A DNA stretch of 64,000 nt. Origin: Glycine soja (lineage: Eukaryota > Streptophyta > Magnoliopsida > Fabales > Fabaceae). Below are positions 1 to 11,943 of this stretch, one piece after another. Where the stretch lies: assembly GCF_004193775.1 (NCBI RefSeq), contig NC_041010.1, forward strand, positions 39,421,562-39,485,561, written 5' to 3'. How positions within the stretch are numbered: the first letter of the stretch is position 1; each line of letters opens with the position of its first letter. Made by a program: the position numbers and the translations under genes. Under the pieces are notes generated by a model. It saw nothing but the letters and a program-made list of their open reading frames with translations, was not told the origin of the DNA and searched no databases.

Positions 1-847
1 TCAAAGATACACCTTCAACATAATTGTTAGACTTCAATTTAGAAGAGTTTCAAAGTTTTGACAAAGGAATATTGTTTTCCAATTTTGTAGTAATATTATA
101 ATTAAATTATTTATTGAGTAATAGAAAGTTTTATGTTTTTCTATAAAGTTGGTTTCTCTGCAAGGTGTTGTTGGTTCAACTACTATTTCTCTTGAAAAGT
201 AGTGTTTGAGATTAGTACTAATTCCTGCACTCTGCAACTGGCAAAGTACTTTAATGTTACACTTTGCATGTGAATTCTGTTTTGTTTTGTTTTTTATTTT
301 TGTGTATAAATTGTTGATTTTGGTTTTGGGCATAGGTAGCGTTGAGGTTGGTGAAAGACAAGCGTTATATTGTTGGTTGCGTAGGATACATATGAGTGAA
401 GCTGATGGGCCATTTGATGGATGGATGGACTCTTGGATTTCAATGTTGCTTTTAAAATTTAATAAATATAGTTTCAGTATTTTTTTTATGGAATAATACT
501 ATGAACAATGAGGATTAGATGGATGAATTGTTCCAAATCACATTTGGTTTGATTTATTACTTCAAGGATACGTAGTTGTTATTGTGCTTCAACCTTCAGA
601 CTTCAAATTGTTTGTTGTTTTGAGAGTTTATATTACATTTTATTTTAATAATTTGAGTATGATTATGATAGAATTTTGTAAAGTTTAAGTGTATGATTAA
701 TTCTTTTCAGTGATCTTTTAATTAACACATTTAATATTTGAAGTAATTATTATAAGTTCAAAATTTTTACTTTTCAGTGTTTAATTACTATTTTTTTAAA
801 GAAAATACTTATAACATTTAAGTAAATATAAATTGGATACATAGATG
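1..847. other. AT-rich intergenic sequence, no confirmed gene
   Basis: No recognisable protein is encoded here. A short open stretch at about 335-392 (reading VALRLVKDKRYIVGC, then a stop) follows an AG that could be a splice acceptor. It could be the last exon of a gene entering from the left, but I cannot name it. The sequence from about 548 to 845 is copy 1 of a roughly 300-bp direct repeat whose second copy lies at 2104-2384. Confidence 0.4.
548..845 (+). repeat. Direct repeat copy 1 (about 300 bp)
   Basis: This stretch and 2104-2384 share long runs of near-identical sequence, for example the shared string GACTTCAAATTGTTTGTTG and the shared end AAGTAAATATAAATTGGATA. Small indels and roughly one mismatch in ten separate them. 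The copies are in the same orientation about 1.55 kb apart and enclose a transposon-like fragment. This fits a segmental duplication, or an insertion between two copies of a local duplication. Confidence 0.8.
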
Positions 848-1300
848 TAGAGCTGTCAAAATGGGCCAGCTCGGCTCACGTGGGTTGGTCCGCAACGGGT
901 TAAGCTAAAAGTGGGCTAGCCTAGCTCGGCCCACTATTGTGTGAGCTAACAAAATGCCAGTCCGGCCCGGCCCACCACAGGTTGGTGGATTATGTAGGCT
1001 GGCCCACTTTTCTGCCTTTTTTTTGTAAAAATAAAATAAAATTATTCCAAACAACTTAAAATAAAATTCAATATAAAAATCAAACTAAATCAAATCCAAA
1101 CATACAATATTAAAGTTATTGAAGTCTTCAAAATAAACATTCAACATTAAGATAATTGAAATTTAAATATCATAAAAAATAAACTTCTAAACTATTGAGA
1201 TTAAATATTAGAGTCATGTACTGTGAAATCCATAACAACTTCGTCTTCTTTCTCAACATCACCATTAATCTCATCTACAAAGACAAAAAAAAATAAACAA
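848..1300. mobile_element. Possible hAT-like DNA transposon remnant
   Basis: The segment opens with TAGAGCTGTCAAAATGGGCC and continues with many GGCCCA/GGCCCG strings, a composition sharply different from the AT-rich flanks. I associate such ends with plant hAT-type elements, but this is from memory. On the minus strand, 1201-1274 reads as a possible last exon after an AG acceptor, encoding an acidic tail (INGDVEKEDEVVMDF) and then a stop. No matching inverted end is visible near 2090, so the element would be truncated. Family assignment is tentative. Confidence 0.35.
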
Positions 1301-1999
1301 TATCATTAATAAGTCAAATAAATAAAACAACACACATTATTGTTATGATTATTTTAAGAACAATTATTGTTATGCTTTTACCCATTATTTCATATCGATT
1401 ATGTGAGTGAAAAATTATATAAATGTGAAATTTACTCACATTATTTTAAGAACAATTATCATGATTATATGCTATAAAATTATACTCATATCTTTGATGA
1501 TTTCAAAGTTAAGTTAATTATTTTATATTTTACTCTTTTTACTTTTCTAAATATTAATAAATATAAAATATACAGGTTATAAAAAAAATATGATAAGTTA
1601 CTTTAATAAATCATAATATTTGATATATTTTATTTTACGATGATAATCCCATGAAAAGATTGATCATCAATGTGTTTAATTTTAAAAGATATTCATAATA
1701 CTTACAAATTTCATTTATAATGAATTATTTATAATAAATTATAAAATAATAAGAAATTTATTTTATAAATATTTTATAATGCAAAAGTTTAATGAATTTA
1801 AATTTAAATAATTATAAATTTATATTTACTATTTTCTTTTTTAATTTATACACATAAAGAGCAAATCATGAAAATTTTCAATAGGCTTAAATATGTTTGA
1901 AGATAATACCTGCTTAATTAAAAATATAATTAATTTTTTTACTTGATTTTAATGTAATCATATTTAACATGATACTAAATATTTAGAAAAAGATAAATT

Positions 2000-2035
<36 letters not shown>

Positions 2036-2103
2036 TAATATTAATTACAAATTAAAAAATGTATAATTTAATCAAACATGTGTCTCACACATGTATACAT
2101 TTG
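1301..2103. other. AT-rich spacer with TA microsatellite
   Basis: Very AT-rich DNA between the transposon-like fragment and direct repeat copy 2. A (TA)n run lies at about 2004-2031. No coding potential or RNA gene was recognised. Confidence 0.5.
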
Positions 2104-2384
2104 ATTTGATTTATTAATTTAAGGATATGTAGTTGTTATTGTGCTTCACCCTTTAGACTTCAAATTGTTTGTTGTTTTGAGAGTTTATATTATATTTTAT
2201 TTTAATAATTTGAGTATAATTATGATAGAACTTTGTGAAGTTCGAGTGTATGATTAATTTTTTTTAGTGACCTTTTAATTAACACATTTAATATTTGAAG
2301 TAATTATTATAAGTTCAAGTGGATAGATGTTAAATTTTTACTTATAACATTTAAGTAAATATAAATTGGATAGATAGATGTTCA
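2104..2384 (+). repeat. Direct repeat copy 2 (about 280 bp)
   Basis: Second copy of the repeat at 548-845, same orientation. It ends about 150 bp upstream of the NDUFB10 start codon, so it forms the proximal promoter side of that gene. It carries a few small deletions relative to copy 1, for example the stretch corresponding to about 785-805 is missing. Confidence 0.8.
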
Positions 2385-2532
2385 ATCCATGCCCCCTAGA
2401 AGTCTGGAGCCCTAATGTAACGAAAAATGTTTATTGGGCCAATGACAGGCCCAGACAGGAAAGAAGGGGAAAAACCAAGCGAAGTGAACAAACAAACTCA
2501 ATCAGAAGAAGAAGCAGGCGAGTTGAGAGAGA

Positions 2533-2994
2533 ATGGGAAGGAAGAAGGGGTATGTTGAGTTCGAGGAGTCGCCGCCGGACGATTTCGATCCGGCGCATCC
2601 GTACAAGGACCCGGTGGCGATGCTGGAGATGAGGGAGCACATCGTGAGGGAGAAGTGGATCCAAATCGAGAAGGCCAAGATCATTAGGGAGAAGCTCCGA
2701 TGGTGCTACCGCATCGAAGGCGTCAACCACCTCCAGAAGTGCCGCCACCTCGTCAACCAGTATCTCGAGTCCACCCGCGGCATCGGTTGGGGCAAGGACG
2801 GTCGTCATCCTTCTCTCCACGGTCATCACTCTCACTCACTCACCCTTCTCTCTTCCAATTTCAATCTGCTAGGATTTTCGGAATTCTCAATTGTGTTAAT
2901 CTTCTATGTCTGTTGATGGTTTTGTGATGATTGCTTGTTCCTTGTTTAATTTTCTCAAACAGCTCCCAAGGTTGAGCCGGTTGAATCTGATTGA
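2533..2994 (+). CDS. NDUFB10: NADH dehydrogenase [ubiquinone] 1 beta subcomplex subunit 10 (plant PDSW type)
   Basis: Accessory subunit of the membrane arm of mitochondrial complex I. Two exons, 2533-2821 and 2963-2994, are joined by a GT-AG intron in phase 1. The product is 106 aa, the length I know for the Arabidopsis orthologues. The start MGRKKG and the segments FEESPPDDFDP, PYKDPVAMLEMREHIVREKW, GVNHLQKCRHLV and STRGIGWGKD are hallmarks of the plant protein. Exon 2 supplies the short tail APKVEPVESD. Two cysteines (58 and 70, eleven residues apart) fit a twin-cysteine pair of the kind imported through the intermembrane-space disulfide relay. No signal peptide or clear membrane segment is visible. 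An AATAAA-rich stretch at about 3006-3020 could serve as polyadenylation signal. Further untranslated exons downstream cannot be excluded. Confidence 0.95.
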
Positions 2995-5221
2995 TTGTCC
3001 TGTGGATAAATAAATAAAAAAGAAGGTAATTTGAATCATCATTTGATTTTCTATGCTTTTCTCTAATTTTTATATGAATGGTTGTTAAATGAATCCGTCG
3101 TGTGTTATTCGTGTTTGGAGATGTTTGGGGTTTCGACAAGTTTTAGTTGAATGCCTAGGATTGAGTTATTCATGTTTAGGGTTTTGGCAAGTTTTATATT
3201 AGCTGGATTGGGAATGGCTATGAGATCATAGATGGAGTTAGTTTTTAATTGAATGCTACTGGAAAATAAATGGACAATACTGACTAGAAATCTATTTATG
3301 TTGCTGCTTGCTTTCCATGCTTCTTATGTCTCTAGAATTTGTGTTCCTTGTTCAAAAATTTGGATACCTGGCAAGTTGTTGTAGGGCATCCTAAACTTTG
3401 CTGGAGGAAGTTAAAAATCTGCAGTATTAACTATTTTTTACTATGCATAGCAGATAATAAAGGGCTAAATTAAGTTAATTAACAGCTTTCTACAGGATCA
3501 TCACTTGATTGTTGTCACTTTAAACTTCTTGGTACAGACAGATCCTCTGACTGATGCAGATGACTAGTGTGACTGTAATAAGGAAAATTGCTCTTATAAG
3601 TAAATTTAAGGAAGCGATAGTACACTTTTGTTACTTGAAACCCTAAATAAGAAGACTCATTGGATTGTTGTTAAATTGGTAGGAACTAATCGTTGGAGTT
3701 ATTTGATGTATTTGGTCAGGAACATTTGTTTAGTTAATTTGATATCGTAGGGTGAGTTATTGGTCAAAGACTAGTGCACAGATACATATTTGATAAAATT
3801 GGAATCTTAATTTGTAATATCTTGTACATTTCTGTTTGTTGTAAACTTGTAATATTCTTTGTTTTAAAAGATTATTTTATTGACACAATGATTTTGCATC
3901 TGTGAATGAAAATAAGTCTTCTTCCTTTTGCAGGGAAGACTGTTTATCCAACTGATCATATTGCTAAATCGGAAACTGGGTTGGAGGAGTGCTTATTTTG
4001 CAGTTATTGTGTTCATGTTGTTTTTATTTAGTTGAACTTTCTGCAAACTACAACTGTATTTTGACTTAGCCTCGGCTATTTTTCCTTGGCTTATTAGTCT
4101 TATTTTTGCTTGTTACCATTTAAATGTAAACAAGTATGGAAATGCTATGAGTACATCACAATCAGATTATGAAATAAGTTTATTTCGTCCTCCATGTTAT
4201 GATAAATGCTACATTAATAATAAGACTCTTTGAAACTCAAATACCATACATCGATTTGTTAATCATGAAATTTCACCGTCATGTTGAATTTTCAGCTATT
4301 ACAATGATGGTGTTACCGTTGCATATCTATGAATACAGGGGAAACTGCTGGAAGACTTGGTAGAGGACCATTTTAAGCGATAATCAGTGGTGGTCTTGAA
4401 ATTAAAGATTGGGTCGGTAGAAAAATGAATTACATTCAAGTGAATTCCCATGTCTCCTCTCAACAGTTTTTTGTGCACATTCTATATTGATCATTGAATG
4501 GTGATATAAAAGGTCAATAAAGGAAAGTTACACCTGCCTCACGTATGTTCACACTTTTATCATCGAGTTTTACTTGATATTAGTTAGACTTCCCTTACAA
4601 TTCAATGGCAAGTGAAAGAAACATAACAACTATAATAAAAAGAAACAACAGAGTATCTGGAAATGTTTCATTTTCAATTTGATGCAATAAAATAACAGAA
4701 TACAGTGTACATGCTTAGATTAGCTTCTTTTGTATATGAAAGTAGTAATAACTTTTAATCAGGCATTATTGACAGATTTTTAATTTAATAAACAAGTGAC
4801 TTGTTTTTTTTAATAAAATAATCAAAACCAAAGATGCTACAAGTGTTTTGTCATTCTTATAACAGTAGAGTAAAATACTTAAAACCCTAAATAAGAAGAC
4901 TCATTGGTGGCAGTCAAAACCACTGCACCACCTGTCACCATTATTTGTTGATAGACTGCTAGTTCTGGAGCTGAAAGATCTGTCTATTGGTCAAAGATTT
5001 CGTAACAATGTAAATACTTGATGCTGTGTTGTTGGCAGAGCCAGTTAGCTTATCATGCACATGTTAAAGAAGAAAGTATGAGATGATAAAACAATGAGAA
5101 AACAAACCTGTTAAAGTGCTTGAAACAGTTGGAAGAGGAGGCTGTAACAAAGGTGTCATGGATCCTTGGTGAATGAAAACATGGTCTGCACTGCAAGCAA
5201 AGGAAAAAAGTAAAAAGAGCT
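2995..5221. other. NDUFB10 3' side and intergenic region
   Basis: No further coding sequence was recognised. AG-preceded GC-richer pieces at about 3953-4010 and 4339-4380 might be untranslated exons of the upstream gene, but nothing in them proves this. The last few hundred bases lie directly upstream of the miR159-like hairpin and presumably hold its promoter; I could not identify a clear TATA box. Confidence 0.4.
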
Positions 5222-5440
5222 GAAATTTGGAGCTCCCTTCAATCCAATGGTAGGGCTAAGAAGGCGGGTGGAGTTGCTCTCACACCATGCACATGGCCAA
5301 ACTTAACATTTCAAAATAATCCCAATGCAAGATCTTTTTCTGATCACAAACATTAAGGGTAGCCAAATGCATGAGATGACAGCTCTTGCCACTCCTCAGC
5401 CCTCCTTATTGGATTGAAAGGAGCTCCTCTTTGCCTTTTA
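5222..5440 (+). ncRNA. MIR159: miR159-family precursor hairpin (MIR159-like)
   Basis: A long foldback of about 200 nt. The 5' arm at 5229-5248 (GGAGCTCCCTTCAATCCAAT) and the 3' arm ending near 5428 pair almost perfectly. The candidate mature strand at 5409-5428 is TTGGATTGAAAGGAGCTCCT. Pairing continues inward, for example CATGCACATGGCCA (5' arm) against the complement of TAGCCAAATGCATG (3' arm), giving stems of about 75 nt on each side. A long stem with the mature miRNA at the base of the 3' arm is typical of MIR159 and MIR319. By sequence it is closest to miR159 (the known form, as I recall it, has TTGGATTGAAGGGAGCTC), with an A for G in the middle. miR159 targets GAMYB-type MYB mRNAs. An open reading frame overlapping the 3' arm is coincidental. 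Confidence 0.78.
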
Positions 5441-8400
5441 GTTAGTCCTCCCTATATATATACATATATGTACTTCACCCCCCTCATTCCTTATCATTTT
5501 CTCATTTCAAGTAGAACGAAACTTATAAACATAAATGGTCCACTCCCTCCTTGCTCCTTAAATACTACTGAAAAAAGGTGGTTATTTACCCTCCTACTTG
5601 CATTCTCAACAATGGCTCATGGACCATGCTTTCTACTTTCTCCACCACCAGTTTTGTCCCCCTCCATGAAGCAGCACATGTATATATATACACAAACATT
5701 TGAACACCAGCAAGGAAAAGGAAAGTCATGTCAGCATTTAGAGCAAAAAGTCCAAATTAAATTTGTTGCAAATTAAAAAATTAAAAGATCAAACATAGGT
5801 GTAAAATTTTCTTAAACCAGCAACAATCACGCATCATAAACGAAATTAATCTTTAATCTATTGGATTAAAAGATATTCATGGTGTCTAATCCATAAAAAA
5901 AACATAAGTGTACTTTTTTACAGGTACTTTAAATGTTGTCTTTAGTCTTTACCATGTAAAATTTTAATTTTAAGGACAAAACTTATATGCAATATATTGG
6001 TGTTGTTCTCCCATTAAACTTTTTGGTAATTTATGCTTAAGCTTTAATGCAAACTTTTATTCTCTTTTGTCCTATTTATAAAACTCAATTACTCAGTTCA
6101 TCGGAATTAAAAAAAAGTGATTAATATAGTTATAATGTTAAAAGGGGTGTTTGTAAAGACTTCTCTTTTGTAAAAATTAAATTGTATGTGTGTGCGTATA
6201 TTAATATTCCAGAAATTATATAGTACAGAACCAGATAAGTCCGAAATCCATAGCCACGGTAAACAAATTCAGCAATGACTGCAGGATTCCCACGAGATCA
6301 CTGAACACTGATGCACAAAGAGAAAAGTATGTATTGCCATTTTCCTTTCCTTTCTCAACTCACAACATAAAATGACAACGGACAAGCAAGCAAACAGTTG
6401 AAGAACTGCATGCACGATGCTGCAACGTCCAAAACCAAAAGGGTACGTAGTTCCTCTTCAACAAGAAAACTCATTCTCTATCCAATTCTAAAGCCACGCT
6501 TCTTGTGACATGACATTATGGTTGAGTTCCGAGGTAGCTTGACCTTTGAATTTTAGTATTTGTCCACCTCCAATAACCTCGGATTCGGATTCCCCTATCA
6601 GATCAGTCTTGTCATCTTCCTGCTTCTTGCCATTTCATCATTCAATATTTTATGTGCCTATTCATTACATTTTGCACAATTAATATACATAGAGCTAGAG
6701 AAAGGCTTGTTGGAGTATACATATCAAGTAAGAGGACTGTTTATATGATGAAAATAATAAATTTATTCACATGATATAGCATCATTGGTATATAATCTTC
6801 TTGTCATTCATATTCTAACAAAGTTAATCATTAATATTTATTGATAAAAAATTATTGCTAGATAGCAAATTTTAATAATACTTAAGATATTAGTCATTGA
6901 CTATTACCCGAGAAATACCCAAGTTCACCAAGAAAAGAATAAATTTAAATCATACAAGTATAAATAAATAATTAGGATTAAAAGCTAAGAATAAGGCATA
7001 AAGAAGAATAGATGGTTTCATCCTAACAAAATACTTTTCATACACCTTCCTGTCTCTCACTCGCTGACAACAGAAAAAATAAGGTATATTATATTTTTAG
7101 TTGCTAATTTTTTTAGAATTTTTTAATGATTGATTTTTTTACTATTTTTAGTCCTTCAACTTTTTTTCCTTACTTTTAATCCTTTAACAAGGATTAAGAA
7201 TAAAGACAAAAAAAGAATAATAAAGTATTCATCGGTCATAAAAAGTTAAAATTAAAATTTTTACAAAGTTAAGGGATTAAAAAAATAATAAACCAAAAAA
7301 TATCATTAATTATTAGACAAATACTAAATAACTCTCTACGACTTCATTTAAAATAGATTGATCTTTAAAAGTTTAACATTTAAGTGAATAAATAAGACAA
7401 GAATATTACAATATTCAGCTTATTTGACCATTGAATATCAAATATTAAATAACCGTTACTGATAAAAAAAAATATTTATAACTGATCTAAATAACCGTTT
7501 TTTTTATAGCCCTAATTTAGACTTTTGGGCTTTGACATGAAAGTTTGATAGAATATAAGTTTTAATTTTTTTTATATTAAAACACCCATGGACAAAAAAT
7601 AAAAAAATAAAAATAAATGTTACATCATGCAATTTTTTGTTTCACATTGATCATATGAAAGTAAAATCACAACATTATTATGATTAATTGATTATAAGCT
7701 ACATGAGACAGATCGTGCATTGAACAATAACTAGAATTAAGATTAGCCATTACACTCTCTAATTGTGACTAAGCTAGTGCAATAAAGAGAAGAACCTAAT
7801 GTGAGCTTATAGAGATGCATGCCTGTATACGTGTACGTACACTATCTTTGGAGACATTTCTTGCTTTTGTTTGCTTTGTTCAATTCATGCTATTCGTTTG
7901 AATAATAAGAGGACAAAATCTATCTATTAGTCACATTGCATAGTCTTGTGTCAAGTAGGTACCTAACATATATAGGAGGACAATTTTGCTCGAGTTTTGG
8001 ATTATTATAAAGGACACAATTTTCTTTTTAAGCAATTAATGTAATTGTATATCTAACCTTGAGAACACTGATTAAGATTAAATAATTTTGTATTAATTGA
8101 TCTACATGTTTAGTGATAATTTAAAATTTGTTAAATAAATTTATATTAATGAAAATTAACAATAAACATCATTTATAAATACTATGTAAGTCTTTTTGTA
8201 GTGAGGTTAAGCTAATTTCAATTGCCAAAGGAAGGGATCGATCCAAACAAGAAAAAGTGATAATCACAAAAGAGTCCGTAGCTGACAAAAAAACAAAAGA
8301 GTATGGTCATAGCAAGGAGGGGTAAGTCAAGTAGTTATATTTTCCTCACAAAATTAATATGGCCGAAATGATGTAATGGTCCACTTACCATTTTGAGCTT

Positions 8401-10050
8401 CTGCTATAATCCATTCCATTTTATTTTTTTAGTTTTTGTGATATCATATCCTCGAGTATTACTTAATGCACTTTATTATTTGCTTTGGTGCATCTCAATG
8501 GATCACATGATGTATTTTGAGTGTATCAAAACAAAGTGTGTTAAATAATTATCCATATCACCGTCTCAAGATCTAGTCCATTGACCCCTAGACCCTAGCC
8601 TTCCAATGAGCCTTTGCTTGAACATGAACCTCATATTGATGAGAGAGAATCATACTCAAATGTGAAGATCTGTCATCCTTATAGTCAAGTGTCCCTTAAA
8701 GATACCAAATTACCAATCAAACAAATTTTGAAGTTGATCATACACACACCATGGACGTTAACATAGGCATCATGAGGGTGTTTGAGTATTAAAAAAATAT
8801 ACTAATATCATGGTCTGGAAGTGTTGTGGTTTGAATATTTGATGTATCTTGTGATCATACACATACCATGGTCTTGAATAATGTGTTGTGGTTTTAATAT
8901 TTGAATGTTTGAAGTTGCACACACACTTAAAAGTTTAAATATTTTATTCTCCATAAATATAAATCCATAAATCATATACAAGATAGGATGCTCGATCTTA
9001 ACATTTGTATTTTCTTAGCTCACCATTACCATATATTGGGCCACATTTTTGTCCTCTAGTGTGGCTAGGTATATGCAGGAGCGAATTTGAATTCACTTCA
9101 AATGTAGTGGTTTAAGTTAATTGGTTCATGTAAAACAAATGTTAGTTGATTCATGCAACTAAAAAAAACGTAGATAGTTTTACCAATCTAGAACTAATCA
9201 AGCTCACGAAATTGAAAGAACCAACCAATCTCTGAACCGACAAACTTGGGAGAACCAACAAATCTCCAAAAGCACATAGCATCAAGCTGGTTGATAGCAA
9301 CACATTTCAGTGAAGTTTAATTAGAATTATATTCACTATAATATCAGTATCAAAATTTTAGCAATTTAAGAGAAATTAATCGATTGTTAGTTGGATGCAA
9401 CACTCATTAATTGTTGTTTGAATTACATATATTCTCTTTAGTATGCTAGTTAATTAGTCTCTATATATAAGTCTATGCCATATGTGTGTGTAAGCTATTT
9501 GCATTGTATCCACCATTTTAAGATTTCCCATGCATGTATCTGTTCTTTATAACATTTGATAGTGAATTAGTTCAAATATTTGAAGAGTATTTTTAATCTT
9601 TTATATAGTCCATTTCACCTGCTGCTTTCCTTCTTCTTCAATTCCTATATGCAAAGCAGATGTAAAACTTGTAGATATAAGTACCCGATATATTAAACAC
9701 TGTTAATCAGTACCCTCAAAGAGTTAAAAGGTAAACATAACATCAGCATATAGATTAGTTACAGATTTTTATTCATATGATGACAATCAAGCAACATTGA
9801 AAAAGGGCTTCTGAAATTGATTACCAAAGCCTTCAAAATGCTGAGAGGGGCTACCACATTTCCATTAGTACTAGCTAGACCTGTTAGAGAAAGAAATAAA
9901 TATCCCAAGCAAGAGAAACCTGACCTAGTGATGATATTGTACATATATGGCAAAACCAAGTAACTAATAATTAATCTAAAAATTAACTTTTCCATAAAAT
10001 CAAATTAACTTGGAGAAGTTAACCATTAATTTGATCACTTTGATGATCAA
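5441..10050. other. Gene-free AT-rich region
   Basis: No protein or RNA gene was recognised. The region contains a short imperfect duplication at about 8736-8900: the string GATCATACACA-ACCATGG occurs twice, each followed by a GTTGTGGTTT.AATATTTGA motif. There is weak foldback sequence at about 7084-7310. The few open reading frames of 60-120 codons show no family resemblance and are taken as chance. Confidence 0.45.
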
Positions 10051-11943
10051 TCATGTCAGTGGTGATGATTGATAATTAAGCTGGCAAAGCAGTGGCTCCA
10101 ACAAAGGAACACTCTTCACAAATCGACCTTTCATTCTAGGTCTTTTCTCCGCGTTTAACTTCCTCACTTCATACCTTATCTTCTTTGCAAATAAACGCGT
10201 TCTTCTCTTCTCTCGGTACCTTGACACTCTTGCTTCTCTTCCCCCATCTGCATGCACTCTTAAGCTTCTCACTTCCCCATAATAGCATTGAACACCCCCA
10301 CCATTCGAACCCTTAACAAAATAAAATAAAAATTAGAAAGTTTCATTTCAACTATAGAAACAGTGATGATCAAGTTTGAGCTTCAAAACAATTTAAATGG
10401 TCATTTCTAAATTTTTTTTAAAAACTCAGTATTTTGGTTTGCAACTTCAAAAACTAAAAACACAGCTATGTAATTAAACAACTCATAAGGAGCTACGGCC
10501 ACCTATACAATACAATTGTGCATAATTGAGTAGCTGCATGCTTGTTGAGAGACTTTTTCTTTTTTAAAAAAAATAAAAAATATATAATAGTTTTCTTTTG
10601 AGAGCTCTCATGTATCCACAACAACAAAATTTTATCTCACTGTGAGCGATTCATGTTAGGTATATCGACGAACTTTGCATTGGTTACCGAAGGCATAACA
10701 CATCTCCGCCCTACGAATGATTTCAGGTATATCGACGAATTTTACATCGGTTACTGAAGACGCAACACAACCTTCCTCCTTTAGCCAGATATATATGAGA
10801 TCGGCTATGATACTATAAGAAAACTGAAAAATTTATTCTCATAAAAATAAGTCAAACCAAACACACAAGAAGATACTGCTGCATAAGCAAAGAGGGTTGA
10901 AGAGAAGTTACCAAGTCTAGCCAGCAATCATCGGAGTTGAAGAACTTAGGTGGGGTTCCTGTAGTCCATGGAGAACCTTGACTTGCCCAAGCAGTAATGA
11001 CTTCTTCATAGTTTAGCCTCAAAAATATGTCCTTCTTATTGGTTCCCACTTTACTCACTTCATCTTCTTGTGCCTGTGCAGGTGACTCTGACTCAGCAAT
11101 ATTCCAATTAAAGGCCTCGCTATTCATGTCAAGAATCGAATCCAAATGGCAAGCTGTGTCATCATCAGCATCAAGTTCTTCTTCATCTTTGACCTTAACC
11201 ATTGCATCTTTGTTGGCTCCAATTCCATTAACACATGCATCCATTTCATCATCTCCTTCTTCTTTGCAATCAAGAAGCACTAGTTCTGATCCTTTCTTCA
11301 CAGGTGAATCCTCATCAACCCCGTTTCCAAGTAAGCTTTCCACATCAGCAGAAAACTCAGCAAGATCCATATCTGTTGGTAGAAACTCAGAAGAAAAGTT
11401 TTCCAAGTCAAAGGCTACTTCACCACCAGCTACATTAACCTCGTCCTTCACTTCATTGTATATGCTACAAAGCTCAGCATCAAATACGGGCACGCGACAC
11501 AGGAGTTGCTCCTCGGTCTCATCATTAAGCAATGGCTCTTCACTTCCAAGCTCAGGCACAAGGGGTTGAACACTAATGATGGTGTTATTGAAAAACACTT
11601 CTTCTTCTTCTCCTTGTTCTTCATGTAATGGTTTTTGTTGTTGTTGTTGCAGCGATGAGTGCTTGTTGTTGCTGCGAGGGGTTCTTGCCTTGCGTGTGAA
11701 TCCACTGTGCCATGCTACCTTAGGGGTCACTGAGTAGTTGACCTTGGAGGATGCAGTTTGAAGCTTCACCCTTTCGTGTCTGCTTGCTAATTGGTTTGCT
11801 GAGTGAACCATGTTGTCACAGCCATGGCAAAGGAAAGCATCATCAGCTGCACAATACCACCTTGCTCTTACTTTTAGGCAGCTCTCGCATGCTCGTGCTG
11901 TTCTAGCTCCTAAGGCACTTGCTTCTTTCATTTCGTTGGTCAT
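10051..11943 (-). CDS. COL16: CONSTANS-LIKE zinc finger protein, COL16 type (one B-box plus CCT)
   Basis: Nuclear transcriptional regulator of the single-B-box CONSTANS-LIKE group (COL6/7/8/16). Two exons, 11943-10912 and 10311-10051, join in phase 0 at TTG|GTAACT and encode 430 aa. The B-box at residues 19-56 keeps every zinc ligand (C-x2-C-x8-C-x7-C-x2-C-x4-H-x8-H). It is followed by [13 protein letters not shown], a conserved motif of this subgroup. A long acidic middle contains [19 protein letters not shown] and [20 protein letters not shown], both typical of COL16. The CCT domain (about residues 369-411) contains [20 protein letters not shown] and is complete. I chose the ATG at 11943 because MTNEMK leads straight into the B-box; an in-frame ATG at 12000 would add 19 residues. 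The tail after RFVK departs from family expectation (see findings). Confidence 0.95.
10312..10911 (-). other. Intron of the COL16-type gene, with a 67-bp-period repeat
   Basis: A 600-bp GT-AG intron. Two tandem units begin at 10658 and 10725 and share the exact core AGGTATATCGACGAA, then continue with related sequence (GGTTACCGAAGGC against GGTTACTGAAGAC). The repeat is GC-richer than the rest of the intron and has no coding meaning that I can see. Confidence 0.7.

Noticed and set aside
2431..2835. 134-codon frame antisense to NDUFB10 exon 1
   Set aside because: NDUFB10 matches its family over the whole length in the plus-strand frame, so the antisense frame is a shadow.
5414..5776. 120-codon open frame starting inside the miR159-like hairpin
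   Set aside because: It begins within the predicted mature miRNA and shows no domain. A peptide from the primary transcript is conceivable, but nothing supports it.
10803..10830. Possible CACTA transposon end (ACTATAAGAAAAC)
   Set aside because: Read in that orientation the element would run into COL16 exon 1, and no matching inverted end was seen. The similarity is only about ten bases.
11027..11569. 180-codon open frame antisense to COL16 exon 1
   Set aside because: It is the complement of a clearly conserved coding exon. Its serine-rich translation is what the acidic COL16 middle gives on the other strand.
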